Assembly: GCA_964034945.1 (NCBI GenBank)
Contig: OZ035961.1
Location: 9,222,501 to 9,286,500 of the forward strand
Reading direction: 5' to 3'
Origin: Chrysopilus asiliformis
Taxonomy: Eukaryota; Arthropoda; Insecta; Diptera; Rhagionidae
Length of the DNA: 64,000 bases
Shown here in pieces: positions 34,465 to 48,287 of the stretch; position 1 is the stretch's first letter; the number at the start of each line of letters is the position of its first letter. A model generated the notes under the pieces. The model was given only the letters and a program-made list of their open reading frames with translations. It was not told where the DNA came from and ran no database searches. Position numbers and translations under genes: made by a program.

Positions 34465-34740
34465 CAGAGTTGCCAGACAGCCAGCAAATTTTCCCCCCGT
34501 CGTAGCCTGAAAAACCCCCTGAAACGGGCTATTTTGGAATAAAAACCCCCAAATTTTTTATTCGTATTGCAACAATTAGTTATAACCAAAATTTAGGCAA
34601 TTGTCGTATATAAAACAGTCAACCAGCAACTTTTTTTTATTTTTAGATTTTAGGGCATAAATTTGGACATTTTTAACCAAAGAATCTCAAAAAAATAGCA
34701 CAAAGTTTGACTTTAAAGAAGCATTTGAAAATCATATCAG

Positions 34741-34834
34741 AAAAGTTTGACTTAAAAGTGGGATTTTGATTTCATATCACCATGCGGATTTTCAATAATT
34801 GACAAATGGGCAATTATAGCTTCTGTTATGTTTC
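34741..34834 (+). mobile_element. Family A 3' fragment inside the hAT-like element
   Basis: Matches the last 95 bp or so of family A: AAAAGTTTGACTTAAAAGTGGGATTTTG, then CATATCACCATGCGG and GGGCAATTATAGCTTCTGTTATG. The hairpin has decayed (GACAAATGGGCAATT). It is older than the nearly complete inverted copy at 35007. Confidence 0.55.
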
Positions 34835-35006
34835 TATGATAAAGTTTAAATTTGCTAATCATTGAGAATTTTTCTTATAAAGAACCTCCTGGATTATTTT
34901 ATTTTTTCTAAACCTACGTCAATCTGGTGGAAGAAAGAAAATATTTTCAGTATCAAAAAACAATATTAAACAAAACAAAAATTTATTTCAATTTTTCATA
35001 AATAAA

Positions 35007-35550
35007 AACATAACAAAAGCTATAATTGCCAATTTGGCAATTATTGAAAACCCGTATGGTGATATTCGTATCAAAATTCGAACAGTTGTATCAAAATTCC
35101 ACTTTGAAGTCAAATTTTCCAAAAATTTTTTTTTTGATTTTTTCCAATCGGATTTTGATGTATGGGACTTTTATGTAGAATCATATCCTAAATAACTTTT
35201 GTTCTTGGACTTTTTTGATAAGATGCACCGTTTTTGAGATATTCGCAAAAAACGTTTTCGTTCGTATAGGGGGTACCCCCCTAATGGTCCATTTTTGCCC
35301 ATGAACGAACTTAGCCTCGCATCTTACGAAAAACGAATCTGCGCAAAATTTCAAGTCTCTAGCTCAATCCGTGCGCTCGCAATCCGCGCCACAGACGGAC
35401 AGACGAACGGACGGACATGTATAAATTAATTATTTTTATCATTCTAAACACACTGGTGTAATTCATTTTTGTGTGTGATGACGGGATCTTGGCGTTACAA
35501 ACGGTAAGGCAAAGTTAATATACTCTTTGGTTTCACCATACGGGTATATA
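35007..35550 (-). mobile_element. Family A element (Helitron-like), copy 3, inverted
   Basis: Read on the minus strand it runs from TATACCCGTATGGTGAAACC through the GTCY tract (35395-35422 region), GCGAGGCTAAGTTCG and the GGGGTACCCCC box to the 3' hairpin and AGCTTTTGTTATG. It retains the undisturbed GGCTAAG site. It lies inside the hAT-like element, so it inserted after or moved with it. Confidence 0.7.
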
Positions 35551-35865
35551 TGTTGAAACCAAAGAGTAAACACAAACTTAACAAGTAAACTAAGTTCAAA
35601 ACATACTATGTAGGTGTATGAAAATCTGGACTTATTGATAATCTGGATTTTTTTCCTTCCTTCGAAACCATTTCAATTCAAATGCCGGATTGCTCTCGGT
35701 AGAATATTGAATATTATAATTCAGAAAAAATTTTATTTCAACTATCACGATTTCCCCCTGAAAAAACCCCTGAACTTCAAAAAATAAAAAGCACCCCCAA
35801 AACACCCCCCGTGAGCTAAAAAAAACCCCAAAACGGGGGCTAAAACCCCCGATCTGGCAACGGTG

Positions 35866-36936
35866 CTTGCAGGTAAGCCCCTTTCCTGCTATCTCCAGAA
35901 CCCTTGGAGCAATTTTGACGCGGTTTGCGCCAAGTTTTCGCCGACTAAAATAACACTATTCCCTCTTCGCTGTAAACCCTTCTCCTGCTAACTCCTGAAC
36001 CGCGTAAGCAATTTAACCGCGGTTTTCGCCATTGGGTATGCCTTAATCTAAGGACAGTTTTCGTCCACTATCAACCACAAGTTGATCGCTTCATGTAAGG
36101 CAATAACATTGGAAAGTCATTGAATCATCTGTGACCTTACGGAATTTCTATCAAAATTGCGGTTAGCCGTCATATGACGGGCCTCAATTCTAGTTTTTTA
36201 ATATTTAATTTTTAAGTTAAACCTACTTTTTCACATCCTACATATATTTTATCTTATCAAAAATATATGGGTTTATTTATTTTTTAAATTTCAATTTTTG
36301 TTGTGAAATGTTGATAATTTTCTTTCCTACAGTAAAAAAAATGATTGCTCTTGATAAAATAAATAGTAAATATAGACCAAACAGAGTAAAAGAAAACTAT
36401 AGCCGTATAGAGTGGCGTCTTTGTATTATACAATAATAAAGATTTTGCCTGAATGAGTCAGTATGCAATTTCGCCATATTGCTTATACGTATAGAATACG
36501 TCATCGTTTGTAAAATTATGAATCAAACTAGGTAATATTTCATCAAATGATAAACATACTCAGTTAAACGTTTATTTTCCATTACAAAAATTGCGCATAA
36601 TTACCAATAGGACGACAAAATTCATAGAAAATTCTAGAAAAATCAATAGTTTCCTTATTTTAAGGCGTTTTAATTGGGGAAAAAAAATCTTAAACAGCAG
36701 ATGTGCTGATGTAGTCACGAACACAAAGCACTACGTGACCTACAATAGGGAAAAATTCAATCGAAACCAATCATGCGCTTTATGCGAGTAGGATAATCGA
36801 GAAATTTCTGTGGCATATAACCAGTCAACCAGAATATGGTTTTCTTTCGTAGAAACTTGAATTACATCCAAGTGTGAAATAAAATATGATTGTGTTGGAG
36901 TGGAATTTTACTAACGCTTGTTCGTCAGCAGTTTGC
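35866..36936. other. Non-coding, with a diverged tandem motif
   Basis: 35874-36035 holds two related segments of about 95 bp (CCTTTCCTGCTATCTCCAGAACC and CCTTCTCCTGCTAACTCCTGAACC, each followed by a GCG...TTTTCGCC passage), the remains of the repeat into which the hAT-like element inserted. The rest to 36936 is AT-rich without a gene. Confidence 0.4.
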
Positions 36937-36972
36937 TATAAATACGGGCATGCCACCAGGGCAGAACTCAGA
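36937..36972 (+). promoter_or_regulatory. Candidate orphan core promoter (TATA + Inr)
   Basis: TATAAATA at 36937-36944 and TCAGA at 36968-36972, start predicted at 36970, 33 bp from the first T of the TATA box, almost the spacing of the Hsp70 promoters here. A second TCAGT follows at about 36982. The first downstream ATG in good context (AAAAGATGG at about 37080) opens only 17 codons. It could drive a non-coding or spliced transcript, or belong to a transposon. Confidence 0.35.
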
Positions 36973-39576
36973 ATAGTGAATTCAGTGGTGCAGTGCACTT
37001 CGGCCGAAGAAAAAATATTAGCAGCAGTAAAAAGTTATTGTGAAAAAAACTGTGTTAAAGTAGTTTGGTAAAACAAAAGATGGCAGTTACCAGTGGAGGA
37101 GCAGAGTTATTCATCAGACGTACTGAAGTTCAACCTGGCTAATAGACGTCTAAACTATACCTGGAAATGTGATCAATTTCGTAAACGAGAAGGGAGGGTT
37201 TCCTTTAAACCAGAAAAACCCCAAGGGATTTGAATCTCTGCGTAGTTAAGGCGATAGGGTGTGGTCCTTTGTTAACTGTGCTAGCTTCGGGGAAGACGGG
37301 AAGCTGAGATGCGATATTAGTAAAGGCTGGAGTTCCCTTTGTCCTGGTTCGAGCTTGGGTGATAAGTTTTCGGGGAAAACATCTTGGTAATTTTTTGCTA
37401 AAGACTGGAAATTTAGCTACTATAAGTTTTTTTTTTTCATTATGTGTTTCTTTAGTTTTGTTTTTTTTTCTCTTTCCATTGTACTGAGTGTATTGTTGGC
37501 CTTGGTGCGCCATATATTTTCTCGTTTTCAACTCGATAAAGTCATCGCTATTTTTAGTGGCTAAATATGTGTGCGTTGCTAGCCAACTCACTTCGGAATT
37601 TTCTAGAAAAATACGCCATGTTGAATTGAAAGTACGGCGTAATTACACTTATTTTTTGTAAAAGAAAATTTTCGATAATCAATTTGTATTTCAGCAAATT
37701 GTAATTATTTGACCAGAATTACTGCATTTGTAAAATGCAAAAGAAATCATTTCACATTCTGCTTTAATTTAGTCATTATTTTGGAAAAATTTTACGAAAA
37801 ATGTACACTTTGTACTTTCAAAATGATAGCTAAATATTAATATATCTTCTAAATGGCTAATATATGAAATATGGCTATCCAAACAATCCGTAATATTTAG
37901 ATTTTTCCCAAACCGGGCATCTATTTTCTTTTTACCTTTTATGGTACTCACACATATCCTGCATTATATACGATTTTTAATCAAACTAATCGAAATTTTG
38001 TTTCTTAATGCACGCTGTTAGCAGTGTATTGTTGTTAGCGAGCTAATTGCGTTCAACATTATTACCTTGTAAAATTCCTTCCACTAATTACCAATCCATT
38101 GTTACATAATTTAGACATTTACGTCAATCTTTAATCTCTATTAATAGATGAACTTATAGAATTAAGAAATTAATATTTTTAAGATTAATTTGAAAAACGC
38201 AAAACTTTCCTAATTATTTCAATAAAAGGGAAAGCTAAGCGCACTTCAAAAACTGCTTAAAAACTTAAAGAAATATTTTTCTTATGAATTTTTTTAGTTG
38301 TGCGCGTTACAAGTTGCCGATTTATTATTATATCATCAAAAATGCTGTTGTTAAAATAATGCTTCTCTTCTACTTTGGAATACCTTTGACGTCAGATGTG
38401 TGTAGAGTATAGTGACATCCGGCGATGACATGCAAAAATCTTAATAGGCTATAATTCGATCTAATTGTGTCGAATATCTTGTACAAACTTCGGCGTATGT
38501 TGAATACCTTTGACTATCGATTAACATAAAATTAGAAAATATTTAAATCGATCATAGAACTACAATAGTTGAATTACAATAGAAAAATGAATAGACGCAG
38601 ATAAACCAAAGAAAAAAAATGTCTGATTCAAAAAAATCGTATTGTAAACGATACCACCTACAACATCACATTATAGGATAACTACTGGTAATCTGTTTAC
38701 GTTTTTTTTTAAATATTTCTTTTACTAGAATTCGAAATAGTTCCTCGTTTGTTTAACTTTATTTTGTCTAAAGCTATTGTTCTACACTAATTATACTGAG
38801 AACGACTCAAAGGGAAAATAAATATTCAAAACTTGTTGCATTATTTTTATTGAAACAAAAAAAAAATGTTTGCAAAAACAGATTTTTAAACTCATTTTAT
38901 TTCTTTTACTGAATCGCTACTTAAACTCAGTTATTTAACTGATTTTTTGTATTACTTGTCGCTTTGAATTATTTTATTATGGGCTACATAACTAACGTTT
39001 GCTCACGTAAAAAGTTTAATTTAACAAAATACATTTTAAAAAAAATCTGATTGAAAAAGATGCTTTCCGTGAAAAAATTATAATAACAAAAAAAAAAACG
39101 CATGTCGTATAATTGAAAAAAACAATTACAAATTCAAAGCGATAAATAAATTTTTTTTATAACTACAGGCGTCTATCTGTAAGGTAAGGTATATATTTGT
39201 TTTATTAAAATCTAATAATTATTTCATTATTAACATTAATATTTGCAAAAAATATCTCAAAAAACAGGTCAAAATGAATTTAGCAAAACTTAAACAAAAT
39301 ATAAAAGTATTTATTAATTAGAACCTCTTACAAAATCCAAATCACAAGAAAATTTCAACAAACTATACGAACTCCGAATAACAAACCACAAAAAAAACGT
39401 AATAGGGTTACATTTGAATTCATAATAATCTGCATAACAAGTTAGAACTTCAAACACAATAATAAAATAATTAAAACGAATACTGCGTTAACATATAAGG
39501 AAAACATTAAAAAATCAATGAGAAAATTAAATGATAAACATATTTACAATTTAACAAAAAATTATTTCGTTTATCA
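36973..39576. other. AT-rich stretch before the satellite, no gene recognised
   Basis: About 37080-37390 is clearly GC-richer than its surroundings and carries a 128-codon minus frame (37591-37205) with no recognised domain. Beyond 37600 the DNA is extremely A/T-rich with homopolymers up to the first satellite words at 39577. No RNA gene seen. Confidence 0.4.
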
Positions 39577-39642
39577 CTTGCGTATCAAAAAAAAAAAATA
39601 GTATAATTTTTAAAAACATAAACAATAGAGTATCATCTTAAA

Positions 39643-39844
39643 GAGCGTAAAAACCTTCGTTAATATTAGTAACCAGATTTTTTTTTACACTTTGAAATCA
39701 TTTTTCAACGAATCTCTGCGTATCAAAACATTCATAGTATAATTTTCAAAAATCTTCGTATCTGAAAGCCGTCGAATCTAAAATTAAGTGTAACTACAGC
39801 GTATCTGAAAGCCATCAAACGTAAACAATAGAGTATCATTTTAA
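39643..39844. repeat. Half-length satellite monomer
   Basis: After CATTTTTCAA this unit jumps directly to CGAATCTCTGCG, losing about 200 bp of the normal monomer. The same jump and the same private variant CATTCATAGTATAATTTTC occur at 41063-41265, so the two short units derive from one deletion and were amplified together. Confidence 0.8.
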
Positions 39845-41062
39845 TGAGCGTAAAAACCTTCGTTAATACTAGTAACCAAAATTTTTTTTACACTTCGAAA
39901 TCATTTTTCAACTGAAGCGTTATTATTTTATTCCAAAACGTATTAAAATTTATAATTTTCGTCCAAGTTCTTCGTATATCAAACTATCAAATATCATCGT
40001 CGCAAAACAAAATGTAAAGCGTTTAAATCAACAGAAATCCAGTCAAATTCGTCATACTTATTTTTCGCACAATACGAGCGTTATTTAATTTTTTTTCAAA
40101 GAAATCTACGAATCTCTGCGTATCAAAACAGTCATATCTTAGTATAATTTTCAAAAATCTTCGTATCTGAAAACCGTCGAATCTAAAATTAAGAGTAACT
40201 ACAGCGTATCTGAAAGCCATCGAACGTAAACAATAGAGTATCTTTTTAAAGAGCGTAAAAACCTTCGTTAATATTAGTAACCAGAGTTTTTTTTACACTT
40301 CGAAATCATTTTTCAACTGAAGCGTTATTATTTTATTCCAAAACGTATTAAAATTTATAATTTTCGTCCAAGTTCTTCGTGTATCAAACTATCAAATATC
40401 GTCGTCGCAAAACAAAATGTAAAGCGTTTAAATCAACAGAAATCCGGTCAAATTCGTCATACCTATCTTTCGCACAATACGAGCGTTATTTAATTTTTTT
40501 TTCAAAATAATCCACGAATATTTGCATATCAAAAGAGTCATATTTCAGTAAAATTTTCAAAAATCTTCGTATCTGAAAGCCGTCGAATCTAAAATTAAGA
40601 GTAACTACAGAGTATCTGAAGCCATCGAACGTAAACAATAGAGTATCATTTTAATGAGCGTAAAAACCTTCGTTAATATTAGTAACCAGAATTTTTTTTA
40701 CACTTCGAAATCATTTTTCAACTGAAGCGTTATTATTTTATTCCAAAACGTATTAAAATTTATAATTTTCGTCCAAGTTCTTCGTATATCACACTATCAA
40801 ATATCATCGTCGCAAAACAAAATGTAAAGCGTTTAAATCAACAGAAATCCAGTCAAATTCGTCATACCTATCTTTCGCACAATACGAGCGTTATTTAATT
40901 TTCTTTTTCAAAATAATCCACGAATATCTGCATATCAAAAGAGTCATATTTTAGTAAAATTTTCAAAAATCTTCGTATCTGAAAGCCGTTGAATCTAAAA
41001 TTAAGAGTAACTACAGAGTATCTGAAAGCCATCAAACGTAAACAATAGAGTATCATTTTAAT

Positions 41063-41265
41063 GAGCGTAAAAACCTTCGTTAATATTAGTAACCAGATTT
41101 TTTTTTACACTTTGAAATCATTTTTCAACGAATCTCTGCGTATCAAAACATTCATAGTATAATTTTCAAAAATCTTCGTATCTGAAAGCCGTCGAATCTA
41201 AAATTAAGTGTAACTACAGAGTATCTGAAAGCCATCGAACGTAAACAATAGAGTATCATTTTAAA
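41063..41265. repeat. Second half-length satellite monomer
   Basis: Same internal deletion and private variants as 39643-39844, 1.42 kb away. With the units between, it suggests a small higher-order repeat at the array edge. Confidence 0.8.
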
Positions 41266-44200
41266 GAGCGTAGAAACCTTTGTTAATATTAGTAACCAGA
41301 ATTTTTTTTACACTTCGAAATCATTTTTCAACTGAAGCGTTATTATTTTATTCCAAAACGTATTAAAATTTATAATTTTCGTCCAAGTTCTTCGTATATC
41401 AAACTATCAAATATCGTCGTCGCAAAACAAAATGTGAAGCGTTTAAATCAACAGAAATCCAGTCAAATTCGTCATACCTACCTTTCGCACAATACGAGCG
41501 TTAATTAATTTTTTTTTTCTAAATAATCCACGAATATCTGCGTATCAAAACAGTCATATTTTAGTAAATTTTTCAAAAATCTTCGTATCTGAAAGCCGTC
41601 GAATCTAAAATTAAGAGTAACTACAGAGTATCTGAAAGCCATCGAACGTAAACAATAGAGTATCATTTTAATGAGCGTAAAAACCTTCGTTAATATTAGT
41701 AACCAAAATTTTTTTTACACATCGAAATCATTTTTCAACTGAAGCGTTATTATTTTATTCCAAAACGTATTAAAATTTATAATTTTCGTCCAAGTTCTTC
41801 GTATATCAAACTATCAAATATCGTCGTCGCAAAACAAAATGTGAAGCGTTTAAATCAACAGAAATCCAGTCAAATTCGTCATACCTACCTTTCGCACAAT
41901 ACGAGCGTTAATTAATTTTTTTTTCTAAATAATCCACGAATATCTGCGTATCAAAACAGTCATATTTTAGTAAATTTTTCAAAAATCTTCGTATCTGAAA
42001 GCCGTCGAATCTAAAATTAAGAGTAACTACAGAGTATCTGAAAGCCATCGAACGTAAACAATAGAGTATCATTTTAATGAGCGTAAAAACCTTCGTTAAT
42101 ATTAGTAACCAGAATTTTTTTTTACACATCGAAATCATTTTTCAACTGAAGCGTTATGATTTTATTCCAAAACGTATTAAAATTTATAATTTTCGTCCAA
42201 GTTCTTCGTATATCAAACTATCAAATATCGTCGTCGCAAAACAAAATGTGAAGCGTTTAAATCAACAGAAATCCAGTCAAATTCGTCATACCTACCTTTC
42301 GCACAATACGAGCGTTAATTAATTTTTTTTTCTAAATAATCCACGAATATCTGCGTATCAAAACAGTCATATTTTAGTAAATTTTTCAAAAATCTTCGTA
42401 TCTGAAAGCCGTCGAATCTAAAATTAAGAGTAACTACAGAGTATCTGAAAGCCATCGAACGTAAACAATAGAGTATCATTTTAATGAGCGTAAAAACCTT
42501 CGTTAATATTAGTAACCAGAATTTTTTTTACACTTCGAAATCATTTTTCAACTGAAGCGTTATTATTTTATTCCAGAACGTATTAAAATTTATAATTTTC
42601 GTCCAAGTTCTTCGTATATCAAACTATCAAATATCGTCGTCGCAACACAAAATGTAAAGCGTTTAAATCAACAGAAATTCGGTCAAATTCGTCATACCTA
42701 TCTTTCGCACAATACGAGCGTTATTTAATTTTTTTTTTTCAAAATAATCCACGAATATCTGCATATCAAAACAGTCATATTTTAATAAAATTTTCAAAAA
42801 TCTTCGTATCTGAAAGCCGTCGAATCTAAAATGAACAGAAACTACAGAGTATCTGAAAGCCATCGAACGTAAACAATAGAGTATCATTTTAAAGAGCGTA
42901 AAAACCTTCGTTAATATTAGTAACCAGAATTTTTTTTACACTTTGAAATCATTTTTCAACTGAAGCGTTATTATTTTATTCCAAAACGTATTAAAATTTA
43001 TAATTTTCGTCCAAGTTCTTCGTATATACAACTATCAAATATCGTCGTCGCAACACAAAATGTAAAGCGTTTAAATCAACAGAAATTCGGTCAAATTCGT
43101 CATACCTATCTTTCGCACAATACGAGCGTTATTTAATTTTTTTTTTCAAAATAATCCACGAATATCTGCATATCAAAACAGTCATATTTTAGTAAAATTT
43201 TCAAAAATCTTCGTATCTGAAAGCCGTTGAATCTAAAATTAAGAGTAACTACAGAGTATCTGAAAGCCATCAAACGTAAACAATAGAGTATCATTTTAAT
43301 GAGCGTAAAAACCTTCGTTAATATTAGTAACCAGAATTTTTTTTACACTTCGAAATCATTTTTCAACTGAAGCGTTATTATTTTATTCCAGAACGTATTA
43401 AAATTTATAATTTTCGTCCAAGTTCTTCGTATATCAAACTATCAAATATCGTCGTCGCAAAACAAAATGTAAAGCGTTTAAATCAACAGAAATCCGGTCA
43501 AATTCGTCATACCTATCTTTCGCACAATACGAGCGTTATTTAATTTTTTTTTTCAAAATAATCCACGAATATCTGCGTATCAAAACAGTCATATTTTAGT
43601 AAAATTTTCAAAAATCTTCGTATCTGAAAGCCATTGAATCTAAAATTAAGAGTAACTACAGAGTATCTGAAAGCCATCAAACGTAAACAATAGAGTATCA
43701 TTTTAATGAGCGTAAAAACCTTCGTTAATATTAGTAACCAGAATTTTTTTTACACTTCGAAATCATTTTTCAACTGAAGCGTTATTATTTTATTCCAAAA
43801 CGTATAAAAATTTATAATTTTCGTCCAAGTTCTTCGTATATACAACTATCAAATATCGTCGTCGCAACACAAAATGTAAAGCGTTTAAATCAACAGAAAT
43901 TCGGTCAAATTCGTCATACCTATCTTTCGCACAATACGAGCGTTATTTAATTTTTTTTTTTCAAAATAATCCACGAATATCTGCATATCAAAACAGTCAT
44001 ATTTTAATAAAATTTTCAAAAATCTTCGTATCTGAAAGCCGTTGAATCTAAAATTAAGAGTAACTACAGAGTATCTGAAAGCCATCAAACGTAAACAATA
44101 GAGTATCATTTTAATGAGCGTAAAAACCTTCGTTAATATTAGTAACCAGAATTTTTTTTACACTTCGAAATCATTTTTCAACTGAAGCGTTATTATTTTA

Positions 44201-47200
44201 TTCCAAAACGTATTAAAATTTATAATTTTCGTCCAAGTTCTTCGTATATCACACTATCAAATATCATCGTCGCAAAACAAAATGTAAAGCGTTTAAATCA
44301 ACAGAAATCCAGTCAAATTCGTCATACCTATCTTTCGCACAATACGAGCGTTATTTAATTTTTTTTTCAAAATAATCCACGAATATCTGCGTATCAAAAC
44401 AGTCATATTTTAGTAAAATTTTCAAAAATCTTCGTATCTGAAAGCCGTTGAATCTAAAATTAAGAGTAACTACAGAGTATCTGAAAGCCATCAAACGTAA
44501 ACAATAGAGTATCATTTTAATGAGCGTAAAAACCTTCGTTAATATTAGTAACCAGAATTTTTTTTACACTTCGAAATCATTTTTCAACTGAAGCGTTATT
44601 ATTTTATTCCAGAACGTATTAAAATTTATAATTTTCGTCCAAGTTCTTCGTATATCAAACTATCAAATATCGTCGTCGCAAAACAAAATGTAAAGCGTTT
44701 AAATCAACAGAAATCCGGTCAAATTCGTCATACCTACCTTTCGCACAATACGAGCGTTAATTAATTTTTTTTTTCTAAATAATCCACGAATATCTTCGTA
44801 TCAAAACAGTCATATTTTAGTAAAATTTTCAAAAATCTTCGTATCTGAAAGCCGTTGAATCTAAAATTAAGAGTAACTACAGAGTATCTGAAAGCCATCA
44901 AACGTAAACAATAGAGTATCATTTTAATGAGCGTAAAAACCTTCGTTAATATTAGTAACCAGAATTTTTTTTACACTTCGAAATCATTTTTCAACTGAAG
45001 CGTTATTATTTTATTCCAAAACGTATTAAAATTTATAATTTTCGTCCAAGTTCTTCGTATATACAACTATCAAATATCGTCGTCGCAACACAAAATGTAA
45101 AGCGTTTAAATCAACAGAAATTCGGTCAAATTCGTCATACCTATCTTTCGCACAATACGAGCGTTATTTAATTTTTTTTTTCAAAATAATCCACGAATAT
45201 CTGCATATCAAAACAGTCATATTTTAATAAAATTTTCAAAAATCTTCGTATCTGAAAGCCGTTGAATCTAAAATTAAGAGTAACTACAGAGTATCTGAAA
45301 GCCATCAAACGTAAACAATAGAGTATCATTTTAATGAGCGTAAAAACCTTCGTTAATATTAGTAACCAGAATTTTTTTTTACACATCGAAATCATTTTTC
45401 AACTGAAGCGTTATTATTTTATTCCAAAACGTATTAAAATTTATAATTTTCGTCCAAGTTCTTCGTATATCAAACTATCAAATATCGTCGTCGCAAAACA
45501 AAATGTGAAGCGTTTAAATCAACAGAAATCCGGTCAAATTCGTCATACCTATCTTTCGCACAATACGAGCGTTATTTAATTTTTTTTTTCAAAATAATCC
45601 ACGAATATCTGCGTATCAAAACAGTCATATTTTAGTAAAATTTTCAAAAATCTTCGTATCTGAAAGCCATTGAATCTAAAATTAAGAGTAACTACAGAGT
45701 ATCTGAAAGCCATCAAACGTAAACAATAGAGTATCATTTTAATGAGCGTAAAAACCTTCGTTAATATTAGTAACCAGAATTTTTTTTACACTTCGAAATC
45801 ATTTTTCAACTGAAGCGTTATTATTTTATTCCAAAACGTATAAAAATTTATAATTTTCGTCCAAGTTCTTCGTATATACAACTATCAAATATCGTCGTCG
45901 CAACACAAAATGTAAAGCGTTTAAATCAACAGAAATTCGGTCAAATTCGTCATACCTATCTTTCGCACAATACGAGCGTTATTTAATTTTTTTTTTTCAA
46001 AATAATCCACGAATATCTGCATATCAAAACAGTCATATTTTAATAAAATTTTCAAAAATCTTCGTATCTGAAAGCCGTTGAATCTAAAATTAAGAGTAAC
46101 TACAGAGTATCTGAAAGCCATCAAACGTAAACAATAGAGTATCATTTTAATGAGCGTAAAAACCTTCGTTAATATTAGTAACCAGAATTTTTTTTTACAC
46201 ATCGAAATCATTTTTCAACTGAAGCGTTATTATTTTATTCCAAAACGTATTAAAATTTATAATTTTCGTCCAAGTTCTTCGTATATCAAACTATCAAATA
46301 TCGTCGTCGCAAAACAAAATGTGAAGCGTTTAAATCAACAGAAATCCGGTCAAATTCGTCATACCTATCTTTCGCACAATACGAGCGTTATTTAATTTTT
46401 TTTTCAAAATAATCCACGAATATCTGCGTATCAAAACAGTCATATTTTAGTAAAATTTTCAAAAATCTTCGTATCTGAAAGCCGTTGAATCTAAAATTAA
46501 GAGTAACTACAGAGTATCTGAAAGCCATCAAACGTAAACAATAGAGTATCATTTTAATGAGCGTAAAAACCTTCGTTAATATTAGTAACCAGAATTTTTT
46601 TTACACTTCGAAATCATTTTTCAACTGAAGCGTTATTATTTTATTCCAGAACGTATTAAAATTTATAATTTTCGTCCAAGTTCTTCGTATATCAAACTAT
46701 CAAATATCGTCGTCGCAAAACAAAATGTAAAGCGTTTAAATCAACAGAAATCCGGTCAAATTCGTCATACCTACCTTTCGCACAATACGAGCGTTAATTA
46801 ATTTTTTTTTCTAAATAATCCACGAATATCTTCGTATCAAAACAGTCATATTTTAGTATAATTTTCAAAAATATTCGTATCTGAAAGCCGTCGAATCTAA
46901 AATTAAGAGAAACTACAGAGTATCTGAAAGCCATCGAACGTAAACAATAGAGTATCATTTTAAAGAGCGTAAAAACCTTCGTTTATATTAGTAACCAGAA
47001 TTTTTTTTACACTTCGAAATCATTTTTCAACTGAAGCGTTATTATTTTATTCCAAAACGTATTAAAATTTATAATTTTCGTCCAAGTTCTTCGTATATAC
47101 AACTATCAAATATCGTCGTCGCAACACAAAATGTAAAGCGTTTAAATCAACAGAAATTCGGTCAAATTCGTCATACCTATCTTTCGCACAATACGAGCGT

Positions 47201-48287
47201 TATTTAATTTTTTTTTTCAAAATAATCCACGAATATCTGCATATCAAAACAGTCATATTTTAATAAAATTTTCAAAAATCTTCGTATCTGAAAGCCGTTG
47301 AATCTAAAATTAAGAGTAACTACAGAGTATCTGAAAGCCATCAAACGTAAACAATAGAGTATCATTTTAATGAGCGTAAAAACCTTCGTTAATATTAGTA
47401 ACCAGAATTTTTTTTTACACATCGAAATCATTTTTCAACTGAAGCGTTATTATTTTATTCCAAAACGTATTAAAATTTATAATTTTCGTCCAAGTTCTTC
47501 GTATATCAAACTATCAAATATCGTCGTCGCAAAACAAAATGTGAAGCGTTTAAATCAACAGAAATCCGGTCAAATTCGTCATACCTATCTTTCGCACAAT
47601 ACGAGCGTTATTTAATTTTTTTTTCAAAATAATCCACGAATATCTGCGTATCAAAACAGTCATATTTTAGTAAAATTTTCAAAAATCTTCGTATCTGAAA
47701 GCCGTCGAATCTAAAATTAACAGAAACTACAGAGTATCTGAAAGCCATCGAACGTAAACAATAGAGTATCATTTTAAAGAGCGTAAAAACCTTCGTTAAT
47801 ATTAGTAACCAGAATTTTTTTTACACTTCGAAATCATTTTTCAACTGAAGCGTTATTATTTTATTCCAAAACGTATTAAAATTTAAAATTTTCGTCTAAG
47901 TTCTTCGTATATCAAACTATCAAATATCGTCGTCGCAAAACAAAATGTAAAGCGTTTAAATCAACAGAAATCCGGTCAAATTCGTCATACCTATCTTTCG
48001 CACAATACGAGCGTTATTTAATTTTTTTTTCAAAAAAAATCTACGAATCTCTGCGTATCAAAACAGTCATATTTTAGTATAAATTTCAAAAATCTTCGTA
48101 TCTGAAACCGTCGAATCTAAAATTAAGAGTAACTACAGAGTATCTGAAAGCCATCGAACGGAAACAATAGAGTATCATTTTAAAGAGCGTAAAAACCTTC
48201 GTTAATATTAGTAACCAGAATTTTTTTTACACTTCGAAATCATTTTTCAGCTGAAGCGTTATTATTTTATTCCAAAACGTATTAAAA

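Larger units (their letters stand above)
34465..35865. mobile_element. 1.4-kb hAT-like non-autonomous element
   Basis: Left end CAGAGTTGCCAGA, right end inverted CACCGTTGCCAGA, flanked by the 8-bp direct repeat CTTGCAGG (34457-34464 and 35866-35873). An 8-bp duplication with CAGRG-like termini is the hAT signature. Subterminal regions have C-runs (CCCCCC, AAACCCCC) on the same strand at both ends. It has no transposase frame. Most of the interior is two family A pieces in opposite orientation. Confidence 0.8.
39577..48287. repeat. Satellite class A block (about 407-bp monomers)
   Basis: Units read AAAATTTATAATTTTCGTCC and AAAATAATCCACGAATATCTGC. The first unit at 39577-39642 is degraded, which marks the array edge. 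Class A also occupies about 52981-57750 and 58080-62640. Confidence 0.8.

Noticed and set aside
37205..37591. 128-codon minus-strand frame in the GC-richer island
   Set aside because: Starts with ATG, but its first half is lysine-rich low-complexity sequence, no domain is recognised and no promoter or splice support was seen; left as an uncertain transcript region only.
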